Positions 30,896 through 40,272 of a DNA stretch of 64,000 nt are shown piece after piece. The notes under the pieces are model-generated. The model was not told where the DNA came from. It did no database searches and was given only the letters and a program-made list of their open reading frames with translations. The translations under genes were made by a program, and so were the position numbers. How positions within the stretch are numbered: position 1 is the first letter of the stretch; the number at the start of each line of letters is the position of its first letter. The stretch comes from Crocinitomix sp. Lineage in GTDB: Bacteria; Bacteroidota; Bacteroidia; Flavobacteriales_D; Crocinitomicaceae. The stretch lies in NCBI GenBank assembly GCA_013138735.1, contig WTCE01000085.1, positions 38,250-102,249 on the forward strand. The letters are read 5' to 3'.

Positions 30896-32227
30896 TTACC
30901 TCAGTACAAGCTTTAATTGAATATCGTCCTTTGGACGTAAAGTCATTAATGGCCCCATTTCAACGAAATAGTTTTCATTCGTTTCAATTTTAAAACGTTT
31001 TACTGTTTTTGCTAAAATCAATACCATTTCCATCATGGCAAAGTTACGTCCTGCACATAAGCGCGGTCCAGCTCCAAATGGTATGAATGAAAAGGGTGTT
31101 TGCTTGGCTGTATTTTCTTTCGAAAAACGCTCTGGATCAAAACTATTTGGGTTTTCCCAATAAGCTGGATGGCGGTGTAAAACCAATGGACTAATACGCA
31201 CATGTGAACCTGTTGGGATTTCATAACCTCCAATTTCATCAGGCGCTAAATTTTGTCTGCCCATATGCCACACGGGTGGATAAAGGCGCATGACTTCATT
31301 TAAAACTTGTGCCGTATACTCAAGTTCATGCAAATCGGCATAATTTAATTCACGATCTCCCAATTTAGTTACCTCTTCAAATATTTTCGCTTCAACTTCA
31401 GAATGGCGACAGAGTTCGTAATAGGTCCACATCAAAACATTGGCAGACGTTTCATGTCCTGCTATGAAGATTGTCATTACTTCATCTCTCAGTTCTTCTG
31501 CATTTAAGCCTTCCAAATCACCGCCAGGGTTCATAAAACGTGAGAGTAAATCGTTTGGATTGTCGTTGTTGTTTTTTTTCTCGGCAATTACCTTATAAAC
31601 CAAGGCGTTTAATTCGGCCACGGCTGCATGAAACTTTTTATTTTTGGGGGTAGGCCAATTGGCGGGTAAAACAAATGGATTTTTTAGCGCTCTATCATTG
31701 ATCCAACCCAAAGCGTAGCTTACGGCATCCCACAAATTGGATTCATAATCAATTTTGCTTGAAAAAAGTGTTTCGCTGATGATCGCCATGGTCACTTTCA
31801 TCATTTCTCTCGAAGCATTTATAGTTTCGCCTTTTTCTAGTTGCAATGCCCAATCATCCAAGAGTTCATTGGTGTTTTGAATGACTGAATGCGAATATGT
31901 TTCAATGCTTTTATGACTAAATGCAGGTTGATAAAGCTTGCGTTGTTTTAGCCATTGTTCTCCGTCACTTGTAAAAATCCCCATCCCACCTAATAAGCGC
32001 AAAGGTCTATAGCCAGGACTTTTATGGTAGTTTTTATGGTTGTTTTGTAATACGTGCCGTATATATTCTGGATTGTTGAGAAAGTAAATCTTTTTATTTA
32101 AGAGTTTAAAAAGCAGAATGTCCCCATGTTCAGCAGCAGAATTCAGCATGAAATTTATAGGATCATTTTTGAAACCCATTAAATGTCCAATTATTGGATG
32201 GCCTTTTGGCTGTGGAGGTAGGTTCAT
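30896..32227 (-). CDS. Cytochrome P450
   Basis: 443 residues of a class I-type bacterial P450 with no membrane anchor. Visible motifs: I-helix AGHETSAN, K-helix EVMRLYPP (ExxR), PERF and the heme loop FIPFGAGPRLCAGRNFAMMEM with the ligand Cys near 391. The N-terminal LPPQPKGHPIIGHL and the overall plan resemble CYP4/CYP102-like fatty-acid or terpenoid hydroxylases; the substrate is unknown. It lies 152 bases after the acyl-adenylate ligase on the same strand and may be the last step of the lipid operon, or a separate unit. Confidence 0.93.
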   Translation of the reverse strand: MNLPPQPKGHPIIGHLMGFKNDPINFMLNSAAEHGDILLFKLLNKKIYFLNNPEYIRHVLQNNHKNYHKSPGYRPLRLLGGMGIFTSDGEQWLKQRKLYQPAFSHKSIETYSHSVIQNTNELLDDWALQLEKGETINASREMMKVTMAIISETLFSSKIDYESNLWDAVSYALGWINDRALKNPFVLPANWPTPKNKKFHAAVAELNALVYKVIAEKKNNNDNPNDLLSRFMNPGGDLEGLNAEELRDEVMTIFIAGHETSANVLMWTYYELCRHSEVEAKIFEEVTKLGDRELNYADLHELEYTAQVLNEVMRLYPPVWHMGRQNLAPDEIGGYEIPTGSHVRISPLVLHRHPAYWENPNSFDPERFSKENTAKQTPFSFIPFGAGPRLCAGRNFAMMEMVLILAKTVKRFKIETNENYFVEMGPLMTLRPKDDIQLKLVLR

Positions 32228-32379
32228 GCTTTAGTTTTTAGTGTTATGTATTAAGTGTTAAGTCCTGAGATTAGAACACTGAGGTTGCACGCAGGCAAGA
32301 TACTCGAAATGTGGCTAGTTTACCGCGATCAGAACACCGTGGCAAGAGTACATTGAGCCCGCGCGAAATGCCTGGTTCC
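32228..32379 (-). repeat. GC-rich intergenic spacer with an imperfect direct repeat
   Basis: By hand count, bases 32281-32390 are about 54% GC against roughly 37% around them. On the minus strand two segments share the order CATTTCG...CTTGCC...GTGTTCT(G/A)ATC, at about 32320-32370 and 32270-32318. The copies are imperfect. It has no ORF and does not fold like a tRNA by eye. It separates the ligase from the P450 gene. Confidence 0.5.
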
Positions 32380-33909
32380 TTACAGCTGCTCAATTTGTAA
32401 TTTACTTTTATGTCGTGCATCTCGTGGTAGTGGCTTTTTACATTTTATAATTTTATCGATTGGATAATCGCAGGCTTCAATCGCATTTTTAATTTTTGCT
32501 TCATTTACATTTTCTTCACTGTAATAATAAAGACAAATTTCGGTTTCAATATTCTGAACATATCCTAAGTCTGAAAACCCAAATTCAAGTTCTATAAATT
32601 GTTCAATTGGGTAAGGATAATAGAGTTGATTATTTCGTTTTATAATCCTGTGATCGCGTCCAACTAAATAGAGAACTCCAGCCTCTAAATAACCCAAATC
32701 ACCCGTTCGGTGCCAAATGGTTTCTGCCGCATCAACAATTTTGTTTTTTGCGAAGGCAGCAGGGTTTTCATAGTATCGTTTGTTCACATGATCTCCCGTA
32801 ACTACTATTTCTCCAATTTCTTCATTGGCTAATACAAGCGATTCAAATTCATTTGTCCGAATTGGTCCATTGTGTAATTCAACAATTTTTAATTGTATTT
32901 CAGGAACAGGTGCGCCAACATAAACACCTTTTAAGGGTTGCTCTAATTGACTATTTATTTCTTTAAATGTGCAAATGCAAATTGGTTCGGCTTCAGTTGA
33001 TCCATAAATGGCCTCAAAATAAACGGATGGACATTTTTCCAGCGCGGTTTTTACCAGTTGAATGGAAATCGGCGCTCCACCTGTCATTACGGTTTTAATG
33101 CTGTGGTTTTTAGCAATAGCTTCTAATACTTTTCTTAAAAGTGAAGGGGAAACGATTAAACGATTGACTGCTTGCTTTTCAAGTTGTGCAATAACATCCA
33201 TTGGATTTGATTGCTGCAACTTCATTAAATTAATTTGCGGAATTGCTACCGTATTTCCAAGTGCGAAGTTGGCCAAACCAACAATTGGAAAATTGGTATA
33301 ATCGACGGATGCTTGTGTATGGCTTCCTAAATGTGATTTTAAGGTTTCCGCTTGGGCTAATAAGAACGAGAAAGTACGATTCGCTCCTTTAGGATTTCCG
33401 CTTGTTCCGCTTGTAAATGTGATTAGGGCATTGTCTTCATCAGCAATTTCAACTTTATTATAAATTTCAGTCAAATTTAGTTTCTTGTCCGTACTTTTTG
33501 CTGCGCCGTTAACTTTCCATTTAGTTAATCTCCAAGTTGCGGTCAAGAGCCATGTAATGCGGCTCAACTTTTTCGTTACAATAAATAAATCGGGCTGCAC
33601 TTGTTTAATTACGCTTCCCATTTTTTTGCCTTTCATCCATGGATCTAAAAAGATTGCAATGGCGCCATGTGCAAAAAGGGCTTCTAAAATAGCATACAGT
33701 TCCATTGACATGGGCACAGCAACTAAAACTTTACTTCCTTTTTTTATACCTTTTTCCAGTAAAATTTCATAAGCTCCTAAAATATATTCCTCAAATTTCT
33801 GATAGCTGTATTGCGTACCATCTTTGTCAATAATAGCAATTCGTTCTGCGTAATGTTCAAATGAATTTTGCAGATCGTTAAAAACAGGATGTGGAGCAGT
33901 TTGTTTCAT
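32380..33909 (-). CDS. Acyl-adenylate-forming enzyme (AMP-binding, OleC-like)
   Basis: 509 residues of the ANL superfamily. It has P-loop ALITFTSGTSGNPKGA, EAIYGSTEAEPI, WHRTGDLGYL, VGRDHRIIKRNNQLYYP and the C-terminal LPRDARHKSKLQ with the catalytic Lys. The end motif resembles OleC-type beta-lactone synthetases and related fatty-acyl ligases, but no OleA, OleB or OleD is nearby. Predicted to activate a fatty, hydroxy- or isoprenoid acid. Its ATG overlaps the stop of the upstream GNAT gene (ATGA). Confidence 0.88.
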   Translation of the reverse strand: MKQTAPHPVFNDLQNSFEHYAERIAIIDKDGTQYSYQKFEEYILGAYEILLEKGIKKGSKVLVAVPMSMELYAILEALFAHGAIAIFLDPWMKGKKMGSVIKQVQPDLFIVTKKLSRITWLLTATWRLTKWKVNGAAKSTDKKLNLTEIYNKVEIADEDNALITFTSGTSGNPKGANRTFSFLLAQAETLKSHLGSHTQASVDYTNFPIVGLANFALGNTVAIPQINLMKLQQSNPMDVIAQLEKQAVNRLIVSPSLLRKVLEAIAKNHSIKTVMTGGAPISIQLVKTALEKCPSVYFEAIYGSTEAEPICICTFKEINSQLEQPLKGVYVGAPVPEIQLKIVELHNGPIRTNEFESLVLANEEIGEIVVTGDHVNKRYYENPAAFAKNKIVDAAETIWHRTGDLGYLEAGVLYLVGRDHRIIKRNNQLYYPYPIEQFIELEFGFSDLGYVQNIETEICLYYYSEENVNEAKIKNAIEACDYPIDKIIKCKKPLPRDARHKSKLQIEQL

Positions 33910-34961
33910 ATAGCCATTGCATAAATAGCATATTCTCTTACTTTTTTCGTCACAAATTTCTCTTTTCCTTTCGTTGCGGATAAGTTGTGGTTAAACATCA
34001 ATAAATGGTAAATCTCCTTATAACCCGATTCATTGGCCAGGTTATGTACCAAATTAATCATTAAAGTACCTATTTGTTTGCCTTGCCATTCAGGATGGGT
34101 AGCGATTGTTTTAATTAAGAGGCGCTTTTTAGCATGCAAGGGATTTTTAATTTTCCCAGCTTCATAATAGGCGTGGTAAACGTCATTATAGGTGAGTGTA
34201 ACCGCAATGGGGTTATCCTCATTATCAGTTACAAGTAAAGAGTGTTCAGCATTCAAAATTTGCGCAAATTTACCTGACAACTTATGGTAAGCTTCTTTTT
34301 CAATCGGATGAAACAAAGGATTTGTTTGAAAACAAGCATGATAAAAATCGTACATTTTATCCAAAAATTCAGGACTTGGCTTGGCTGGGTAAAACACAAC
34401 CTTTAAGTTGAATTGTTCAGCTAATTCTTGGCCCTCAGCCATGGTCATAGGTTCAAAAAGATCATTTGGAGCCAAAGTCGTTTCATAAGTTGAGTATTCT
34501 TTAAAGCCAAATGTTTCCCATAAACGCACATAGTAAAGTGGTTGAAAGGGTTCGCCCGGTAAAAGGGGTTGTTCTGCGGTTTTATTGAAGCGATAATTAT
34601 TCCAAGTACTTCCATTAATTGGCCCAATAACTTTTTTACATGCTTTTGTTTTTAAAAAGTCTATGGCGGCATTCAAAAGCGAATCGCTTAAAGATTGCGA
34701 GTTTGAACATTCGAACCAACCAATGATACCTTCTTCTTGCTCCTTATATTTGATCGCAGCAATTCTACCAATTCCCTCGCTAGACTTAGCGGTGAAAATT
34801 CGAAATTCCAAGTTCTTTTCGCCAATAATTTGATCCAAACCGTGGTCATCACTCCAATCAATTTCTTGATAGGCGATACTTTCACGCACGGCTCTTCCAA
34901 CCGCATAAAAATGGGCTAATTCAGCAGGGATATTTGGATTGATTATTTTAATTTCTGACAT
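33906..34961 (-). CDS. GNAT-like acyltransferase
   Basis: 351 residues. The C-terminal half has a GNAT acyl-CoA site (LIKTIATHPEWQGKQIGTLMINLVHNLA). The N-terminal half carries VIGPINGSTWNNYRF, a pattern I associate with YghO-like double-GNAT proteins. It could N- or O-acylate an amino-lipid head group, which would fit the adjacent BtaA-like gene, but that is inference. It starts 2 bases after the lipid-kinase stop and overlaps the ligase start by 4 bases. Confidence 0.75.
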   Translation of the reverse strand: MSEIKIINPNIPAELAHFYAVGRAVRESIAYQEIDWSDDHGLDQIIGEKNLEFRIFTAKSSEGIGRIAAIKYKEQEEGIIGWFECSNSQSLSDSLLNAAIDFLKTKACKKVIGPINGSTWNNYRFNKTAEQPLLPGEPFQPLYYVRLWETFGFKEYSTYETTLAPNDLFEPMTMAEGQELAEQFNLKVVFYPAKPSPEFLDKMYDFYHACFQTNPLFHPIEKEAYHKLSGKFAQILNAEHSLLVTDNEDNPIAVTLTYNDVYHAYYEAGKIKNPLHAKKRLLIKTIATHPEWQGKQIGTLMINLVHNLANESGYKEIYHLLMFNHNLSATKGKEKFVTKKVREYAIYAMAI

Positions 34962-34963
34962 GA

Positions 34964-35641
34964 CTAAAAATGAAATAAATATTGACTCAATAATAAAGAA
35001 GCCGTTACGCTTAAAGGTATGAATAAATTATCCCACCCTTTTTGCGAAGCTGCTTCAACAACTGTAGTGACGATACTAATAAATAAGGTGACGCAGGTAA
35101 TTTCAAACCAGTTATCCCTTAATGGAATAACAAATGATGTGGTTAAAATTACACAGCTAATAAAAAAACAAGATGAGCCCATCAATGTTTTTGTTTCTTT
35201 AAAGATTTTGAATTTTCCAATGGGCCATTTTTTACCTGTTAAAGCGGCTATTGGATCGCAAATTGCTAAAATTAAAATGGGCAGGTAAAAGAATAGGACA
35301 TCATCAAATAAGGTAAAGATCAAATAGGTTGTATAGATAATGATCGGGTAGAGGATAGAACCTCTAGAGGTTCTTGTAATCCCATTAATTGATTTTAAAA
35401 GATTGAACTTTTTACTTAAAGCCAAAATCACAACAAAGGAGACTGTTAAGATTAAAACGGACCAATGCGTGGTCAAAAATATGGGGAAACTCAAGGTGAT
35501 TAAGCCCGTTCCTAAATGCACTGTTTTACGTGTAATCTCAACATAAACTTTTGCATAGTGATACAAGAGCTCAGCAATTGCGAACAGCGCAAGAAAAAGC
35601 CCTGTGTAAATGGCCATATTTATGAGCTCTTGCTGCGTCAT
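34964..35641 (-). CDS. CTP-dependent isoprenol/phytol kinase-like protein (SEC59/DGK1/VTE5 family)
   Basis: 225 residues with about six or seven membrane helices. Family motifs seen: EITRKTVHLGTG, LAICDPIAALTGKKWP, KETKTLMGSSCFF and VVEAASQKGWDNLFIPL (the E...S..G.DN..IP signature). Relatives phosphorylate dolichol, diacylglycerol or phytol with CTP. Next to HMG-CoA reductase and a prenyltransferase, an isoprenoid alcohol is the likeliest substrate. Overlaps the DUF3419 gene stop by 4 bases (ATGA). Confidence 0.85.
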   Translation of the reverse strand: MTQQELINMAIYTGLFLALFAIAELLYHYAKVYVEITRKTVHLGTGLITLSFPIFLTTHWSVLILTVSFVVILALSKKFNLLKSINGITRTSRGSILYPIIIYTTYLIFTLFDDVLFFYLPILILAICDPIAALTGKKWPIGKFKIFKETKTLMGSSCFFISCVILTTSFVIPLRDNWFEITCVTLFISIVTTVVEAASQKGWDNLFIPLSVTASLLLSQYLFHF

Positions 35642-36732
35642 TTTTTTTGATCAAATATGAGGTTCGCATAAAAATAACCCAAATCTATCGCCTTAAGCGT
35701 TACCGACCGGTCCTTTAGATAAGTAACTTGATCGGAAAATTCTGTTGATATATAACGTGGGATCATTAAGTTCCAATAGGCGATAATTGCACCCTTGGCA
35801 GACCTTGTAATCAAATCCTGAGAAACGGATCGAAATAGATCATCATCCATATATTCAAAAATATCACTGAGGTTAAAATGAGTACAGTCAGGATGTTTAT
35901 CTATTGCGGAATCTAATAGTCCGTGGTGCAATTCAAGGTGATCAATATTGGCTTTTATGGTATTAAAATTTTCTTTTCTAAGGTAATGCGGTAAAAAGGC
36001 TTCATTAAATTCATTATAAAGGATATAATAAAGAAAGTAGTTGCGTTGGCAGTTTTCCTTGCGCAAATGTTCCACTTCCCGTGCTAAAATTAAATCCGGA
36101 ACAGAACCTTTTACATGTTTTAAAAATTCGGGGTCTCTACCTTGGCTGCCCATCATTTCAACGCCAAAAAATTGCCGATACATTTTTTCCCAAGCAGCTG
36201 TATGCCATACTTCATCATGAAACTGAAGTTGGGCGGCATTGTTTTTCTTTGCAAAGAGTTGATTGACTACCGTTCGATCGTGCACAGTTGGTAAAACGTC
36301 ATTTTTAAAGAGTTGAAAGTATTTTTCAAACTTGCCTTGATGAATTAATCCTAGTTCAATTTGTTCAACTTGTTTCTCCCAATATTGACGGCAGTTTTTA
36401 CGCAGGTGTGATTTGAGTAATGCAAAAATAGAGCGTCTCCTTTTTGATTTCCTAACGCCAATAAATTCTAAAAAGTCAGAATAATCTAATCGCTGAATTG
36501 CAATTTTTTTCAATTCAACCAAAAATAGTTGAACCTCACTTACGTCAACAGCAATAACTTTTTTAGGAGATTTAGAAAGTAATGAAAAACAATTATCTCC
36601 AGCTGATGCAATAGACATTATTTTGGAGTTTTGATCCGGATTTAGTCCTTCCAACAGCACGTCAGCATCCTCCCAGCAGTTAGCATAACGTATAAATTCG
36701 AAATTGACCTTCTCTAAATGCTTTTCACTCAT
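35638..36732 (-). CDS. BtaA-like (DUF3419) aminocarboxypropyl transferase
   Basis: 364 residues, soluble. The N-terminal FEFIRYANCWEDADVLLEGL and the SAM-site region IMSIASAGDNCFSLL...VIAVDVSEVQ match DUF3419/BtaA. BtaA moves the 3-amino-3-carboxypropyl group from SAM to diacylglycerol to start betaine-lipid synthesis. No BtaB-type N-methyltransferase is present, so the product may be an unmethylated homoserine ether lipid or something new. A TTG two codons upstream is possible, but the ATG at 36732 is preferred; it overlaps the dikinase stop (ATGAGTGA). Confidence 0.85.
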   Translation of the reverse strand: MSEKHLEKVNFEFIRYANCWEDADVLLEGLNPDQNSKIMSIASAGDNCFSLLSKSPKKVIAVDVSEVQLFLVELKKIAIQRLDYSDFLEFIGVRKSKRRRSIFALLKSHLRKNCRQYWEKQVEQIELGLIHQGKFEKYFQLFKNDVLPTVHDRTVVNQLFAKKNNAAQLQFHDEVWHTAAWEKMYRQFFGVEMMGSQGRDPEFLKHVKGSVPDLILAREVEHLRKENCQRNYFLYYILYNEFNEAFLPHYLRKENFNTIKANIDHLELHHGLLDSAIDKHPDCTHFNLSDIFEYMDDDLFRSVSQDLITRSAKGAIIAYWNLMIPRYISTEFSDQVTYLKDRSVTLKAIDLGYFYANLIFDQKK

Positions 36733-39328
36733 CTTCAATTCTTTTTATGGTTCCAGTACTCCCGTTCATTTCAATCAAATCTCCCGTCTTCAGTTGTTTT
36801 AACAAACCTGTTACTCCTACAATGCATGGAATTCCCATTTCACGCGATACAATTGCTGAATGGCTTAAAAGGCTTCCTCTTTCTACAATTATTGCAGATG
36901 CAGTAGGGAATAGGGTTACCCATCCTGGATCGGTACTTGAAGTTACCAGAATGTCGCCATCCAAACTTTCGACTTCATCTGGATGTTTGACTAAACGTAC
37001 TTTTGCACGGACAATACCAGGGCAACAGCCCAATCCTTTTAAATCTGCATTTGGATCAATTTCTTCTGTGGAATTAAAGAAATCGTTCTTGTAGTTTACC
37101 GTTTCAAATGTCGTAATTCGTTCCGACGGAGAATCTTGCGCCTTATAGGCCTCAAATTCTTTTTTTCGAATCTCAATATGCGATTTCAAATCACGCATGA
37201 CGGATGTACCATCTATAAAAGCAAAAATTTCTTCTTTTGTGAGGTAAAATATATCGCGGTGGTGAGAAATGGCGTCGTTTTTCGCAAAGCATTTTCCAAT
37301 CGCGGTAAAAATCTCTCTTGTAATTCCAAAAACGCGCGTGCGTTCATATCTCAAATTCTCGCGATTACTTACGAAATAACGTGTTTTCTTCAGTCCTTTA
37401 TTGAACTTATAGCGCTTGTATGGTTTGTTTTTTAAGCCTTTTTTAACTTCTGCCTCTGCGGCGTTTCTTAAATCTTGATCAATTGTTGAAGCGGTAGATT
37501 TTGTCGTGACATTCTGCTTAACGAATGCCTTTAACGTCCCTAAAAATAGAGTGGGGTCCTGTTTGAATGAAACCGTTTCTAGTTTTAATTCTCCCACACA
37601 GCGGTCTCCAAACTTGTCTATATAACTTTGAATATTAGCTTTGAATGGATGATTTTCCAATTGTTCCCAAATATCAACCACACCATTTTCAAGGAATAAT
37701 TTTTTCAATTCAGGATCGGCACCTATGCTTGTTGCCAATTCAATACTGCGGTGAATGGGTTCAACAGAAATAATGTCTTTACTGCCGCAAAGCAGATCGT
37801 TTTGTAAATTTGGATTATCGCTAAAACTATATTTCTCAATCATTTTTTGCAAGCGTCCAAAATAGATCATAGCAAAACTATCGTTGATAACAGGTGCCTT
37901 CCATTTTGGCGTAAGTTCGGCGTCAAGCGCAATCCATGCGGTTTTTAGTTCGTAAGCAGACATGTCATCCAGATTCATGGCTTTTAAGCGATCAAGCGCA
38001 TCATTTACATCCTTTAAAAATAAACGGGATGTCTTTTTTATAGTAAATGAATGTCCTACAATTTTAAAAAGCATGATTCCAGTACGGTAAAAGGCACTGA
38101 ATTTCGAGGTTGTTGTATCCTTTTCTAGTTCAAAACGTTCTTTTACACCCATCATGTTTTCCATGAATTGGGCGTTTAATGAAAAGCCAGGGAACAAGGC
38201 TAAAACTTTATACCACGACAATAAGTTATAATAAACACGACCATTGATTAAACCCAGCATATTTGCGAAAACGGCATCATTATCGTCCACCGTTTTTTGG
38301 CTTGCCCCCATTAACAATGCCAGTTGGCGATAAACGCTTTCGTAAGCTGTTTTAATATATGAAAAGGTAAGAGGAGTTGTTACGCCAGGATAGGATTCTA
38401 CAATATTACTATTGTCCCAAATAATTCTGTTTTTACCCGTTTGTTGCCCAGCTGTTTTTACTATAGCTGTAATTGGACGTGTTTGCAATAAATAAAGTGT
38501 CTCGTCTTTTATCGCAAATTCTACATCTTGTGGCCCACCCAATTTTTTTTCAAGCAAATCAAGTTGTTCGGCTATAATATGAAGTTGATCGGGATGTAAA
38601 CTGGCATTTTCTTGTTCTTCTTTTGAAACAGGAACAAAATCAATTTGACCAGAGGCTGCGCGAATAGCTTTTCGTTCTTTTTTGACGAGTTCTGAGACTA
38701 TTTTATCTCCATCCAAATTAAACGTATCTGCATTCAATTCTCCAGAAACTAATCCTTCTCCTACGCCATAAACGGAACAAATAACCTTGGAATTTTCTGC
38801 ACCTGTATTTGGATTTATTCCAAAAGCTACACCGGCTACATCTGGGTCAATCATTTCTTGAATAACAACACCAATGCCCAATTGTGGTTCTAGTTTATTG
38901 GTTTGTAAATAGGTGGAAACACGTGCCGAAAAATTCGATTTCCAAATGTTTTTTATGAACTTAGGCAAGTCTTGCCATTGCACATATAAATGCGTTTCAA
39001 ATTGTCCGGCAAAAGAAAATTGTTTACCATCTTCTAATACTGCTGAAGACCTTACTGCAAATAATTTGTCTATTGGATCATTAAAGCAAGGGGCGAGTTC
39101 ATCTAAAAAATTGGAAGGAAATTCATAGGCGTCAATTGCTTTTAATATGGCGGGATAGCTTGCTGCATTTCTAAGGTCTTGTGGAATTAAATCAACTAAA
39201 TTCTTTTGATCTAGCACCGCGAAATTTGGGACATTCAGTCCTAATTCCAATAATCGGTAAAGGTTTAATGCTTTGCCGCCAATTGCGGAAACCGCCAAGT
39301 TGCTATGTTGTGAATCATAAATTTTCAT
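36725..39328 (-). CDS. PEP-synthase-related dikinase with rifampin-phosphotransferase-like architecture
   Basis: 867 residues from the ATG at 39328, which overlaps the UbiA stop as ATGA; longer starts lie inside ubiA and add no domain. An N-terminal ATP-grasp domain (IGGKALNLYRLLELG, LFAVRSSAVLEDGKQFSFAGQFET, QDVEFAIKDETLYLLQTRPI) is followed by a large middle domain and a C-terminal swivelling His domain (VERGSLLSHSAIVSREMGIP, His near 823). The PEP/pyruvate-binding barrel of true PEP synthase is missing. This is the domain order and length of rifampin phosphotransferases, which transfer the ATP beta-phosphate to a substrate held by the middle domain. Substrate unknown. Confidence 0.88.
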   Translation of the reverse strand: MKIYDSQHSNLAVSAIGGKALNLYRLLELGLNVPNFAVLDQKNLVDLIPQDLRNAASYPAILKAIDAYEFPSNFLDELAPCFNDPIDKLFAVRSSAVLEDGKQFSFAGQFETHLYVQWQDLPKFIKNIWKSNFSARVSTYLQTNKLEPQLGIGVVIQEMIDPDVAGVAFGINPNTGAENSKVICSVYGVGEGLVSGELNADTFNLDGDKIVSELVKKERKAIRAASGQIDFVPVSKEEQENASLHPDQLHIIAEQLDLLEKKLGGPQDVEFAIKDETLYLLQTRPITAIVKTAGQQTGKNRIIWDNSNIVESYPGVTTPLTFSYIKTAYESVYRQLALLMGASQKTVDDNDAVFANMLGLINGRVYYNLLSWYKVLALFPGFSLNAQFMENMMGVKERFELEKDTTTSKFSAFYRTGIMLFKIVGHSFTIKKTSRLFLKDVNDALDRLKAMNLDDMSAYELKTAWIALDAELTPKWKAPVINDSFAMIYFGRLQKMIEKYSFSDNPNLQNDLLCGSKDIISVEPIHRSIELATSIGADPELKKLFLENGVVDIWEQLENHPFKANIQSYIDKFGDRCVGELKLETVSFKQDPTLFLGTLKAFVKQNVTTKSTASTIDQDLRNAAEAEVKKGLKNKPYKRYKFNKGLKKTRYFVSNRENLRYERTRVFGITREIFTAIGKCFAKNDAISHHRDIFYLTKEEIFAFIDGTSVMRDLKSHIEIRKKEFEAYKAQDSPSERITTFETVNYKNDFFNSTEEIDPNADLKGLGCCPGIVRAKVRLVKHPDEVESLDGDILVTSSTDPGWVTLFPTASAIIVERGSLLSHSAIVSREMGIPCIVGVTGLLKQLKTGDLIEMNGSTGTIKRIEDE

Positions 39329-40266
39329 GATCCGCCTTGAATTAAATTCATAAGCATTGGAATGCCTCCCAATGTCAAATACATGCCAATCGTCCATATC
39401 CCCGACATGGTTTCAACGCCTTTTGCCACTTTTTTGGATGGCTTACGAATAAACAGAATCCCAGGAATAATGGTGAGCAATGCAATGCTTGTCAAAATGA
39501 TAAATGCGGGCAAACCATATTGCGCATAATCGGCCGCAATAGTTGCCAAGGCCAAAGTCACGGCAACCGATAGTATCCAGATATAGGTGGCACGTTTAGT
39601 TCCCCACATTTTGGTATAGGAAACAACTCCCTCTTCTTCATCTGCGGGTGCTTTTAATTTTCGTCCAAATTCAACAACAATTCCGTTCATAAATGAAACT
39701 GCAAAGAAGAAAACTAATCCAAAGTGTGGTTGTTCGCCAGATAAATGCCAATCTAATCCACTCGAGTAAATATCTAAAAGTGGAATAATAACCATGTGTG
39801 AGGTGATGTAAAGAATTTGTCTTTTCTTTAAAAATGTCGGAACAAAAAATTCAACGCCCATCAAACATAAATACGCGATAACAAGAAGGTAGAGTAGGAG
39901 CATTGGCAATTGAAAAACCGCAATAGATGTGATTTGTAAAACGCCTACAACAATTCCGATATTTCGAAGTTCTTTGAGCGAAACGAGTCCACGTGGAACA
40001 GGCAGATTCTTTCTAAATTTAGCATCATCCTCTTTGTCTTTAAACTCATCAAATATGCGAACCAATAAAAAGAGCGTGAAAGTTGCAAAACAACCGATTA
40101 GATATGTGCTCCATGGTACAAACCCCTCAGCACCTCTACAAATTCTTGAAAATGAAATAGCAGAAAAGGTAAATACCATGACCGCAATTAAGTTCATTAG
40201 AACTGGAAATCGCTCTTTTTGGTAAATATAAAAGCGCTTTAAATATGAAGCTTCGTTTTCAGACAT
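39325..40266 (-). CDS. UbiA-superfamily prenyltransferase
   Basis: 313 residues with eight or nine membrane helices. The first Asp-rich motif is LLVRIFDEFKDKEDD (Asp73, Asp77, Asp81); a second lies in GRKLKAPADEEEGVVSYTKMWG around residue 205-225. These bind the Mg-diphosphate of a prenyl donor. The family also includes enzymes for menaquinone, heme O and archaeal-type lipids; which acceptor is used cannot be told from sequence. Its start is 6 bases after the HMG-CoA reductase stop and its end overlaps the dikinase start. Confidence 0.85.
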   Translation of the reverse strand: MSENEASYLKRFYIYQKERFPVLMNLIAVMVFTFSAISFSRICRGAEGFVPWSTYLIGCFATFTLFLLVRIFDEFKDKEDDAKFRKNLPVPRGLVSLKELRNIGIVVGVLQITSIAVFQLPMLLLYLLVIAYLCLMGVEFFVPTFLKKRQILYITSHMVIIPLLDIYSSGLDWHLSGEQPHFGLVFFFAVSFMNGIVVEFGRKLKAPADEEEGVVSYTKMWGTKRATYIWILSVAVTLALATIAADYAQYGLPAFIILTSIALLTIIPGILFIRKPSKKVAKGVETMSGIWTIGMYLTLGGIPMLMNLIQGGS

Positions 40267-40272
40267 TTTTGA

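Noticed and set aside
32281..32379. Possible tRNA or other known RNA in the GC-rich spacer
   Set aside because: No acceptor stem with T-loop (GTTCRANNC) and anticodon arm could be drawn by eye on either strand.
36747..37094. 115-codon plus-strand frame inside the dikinase gene
   Set aside because: Antisense to the conserved His domain of the dikinase.
36725..39397. Calling the large kinase gene a PEP synthase (ppsA)
   Set aside because: The C-terminal PEP/pyruvate-binding barrel is missing and the His domain is at the very end, so PEP synthesis is not supported.
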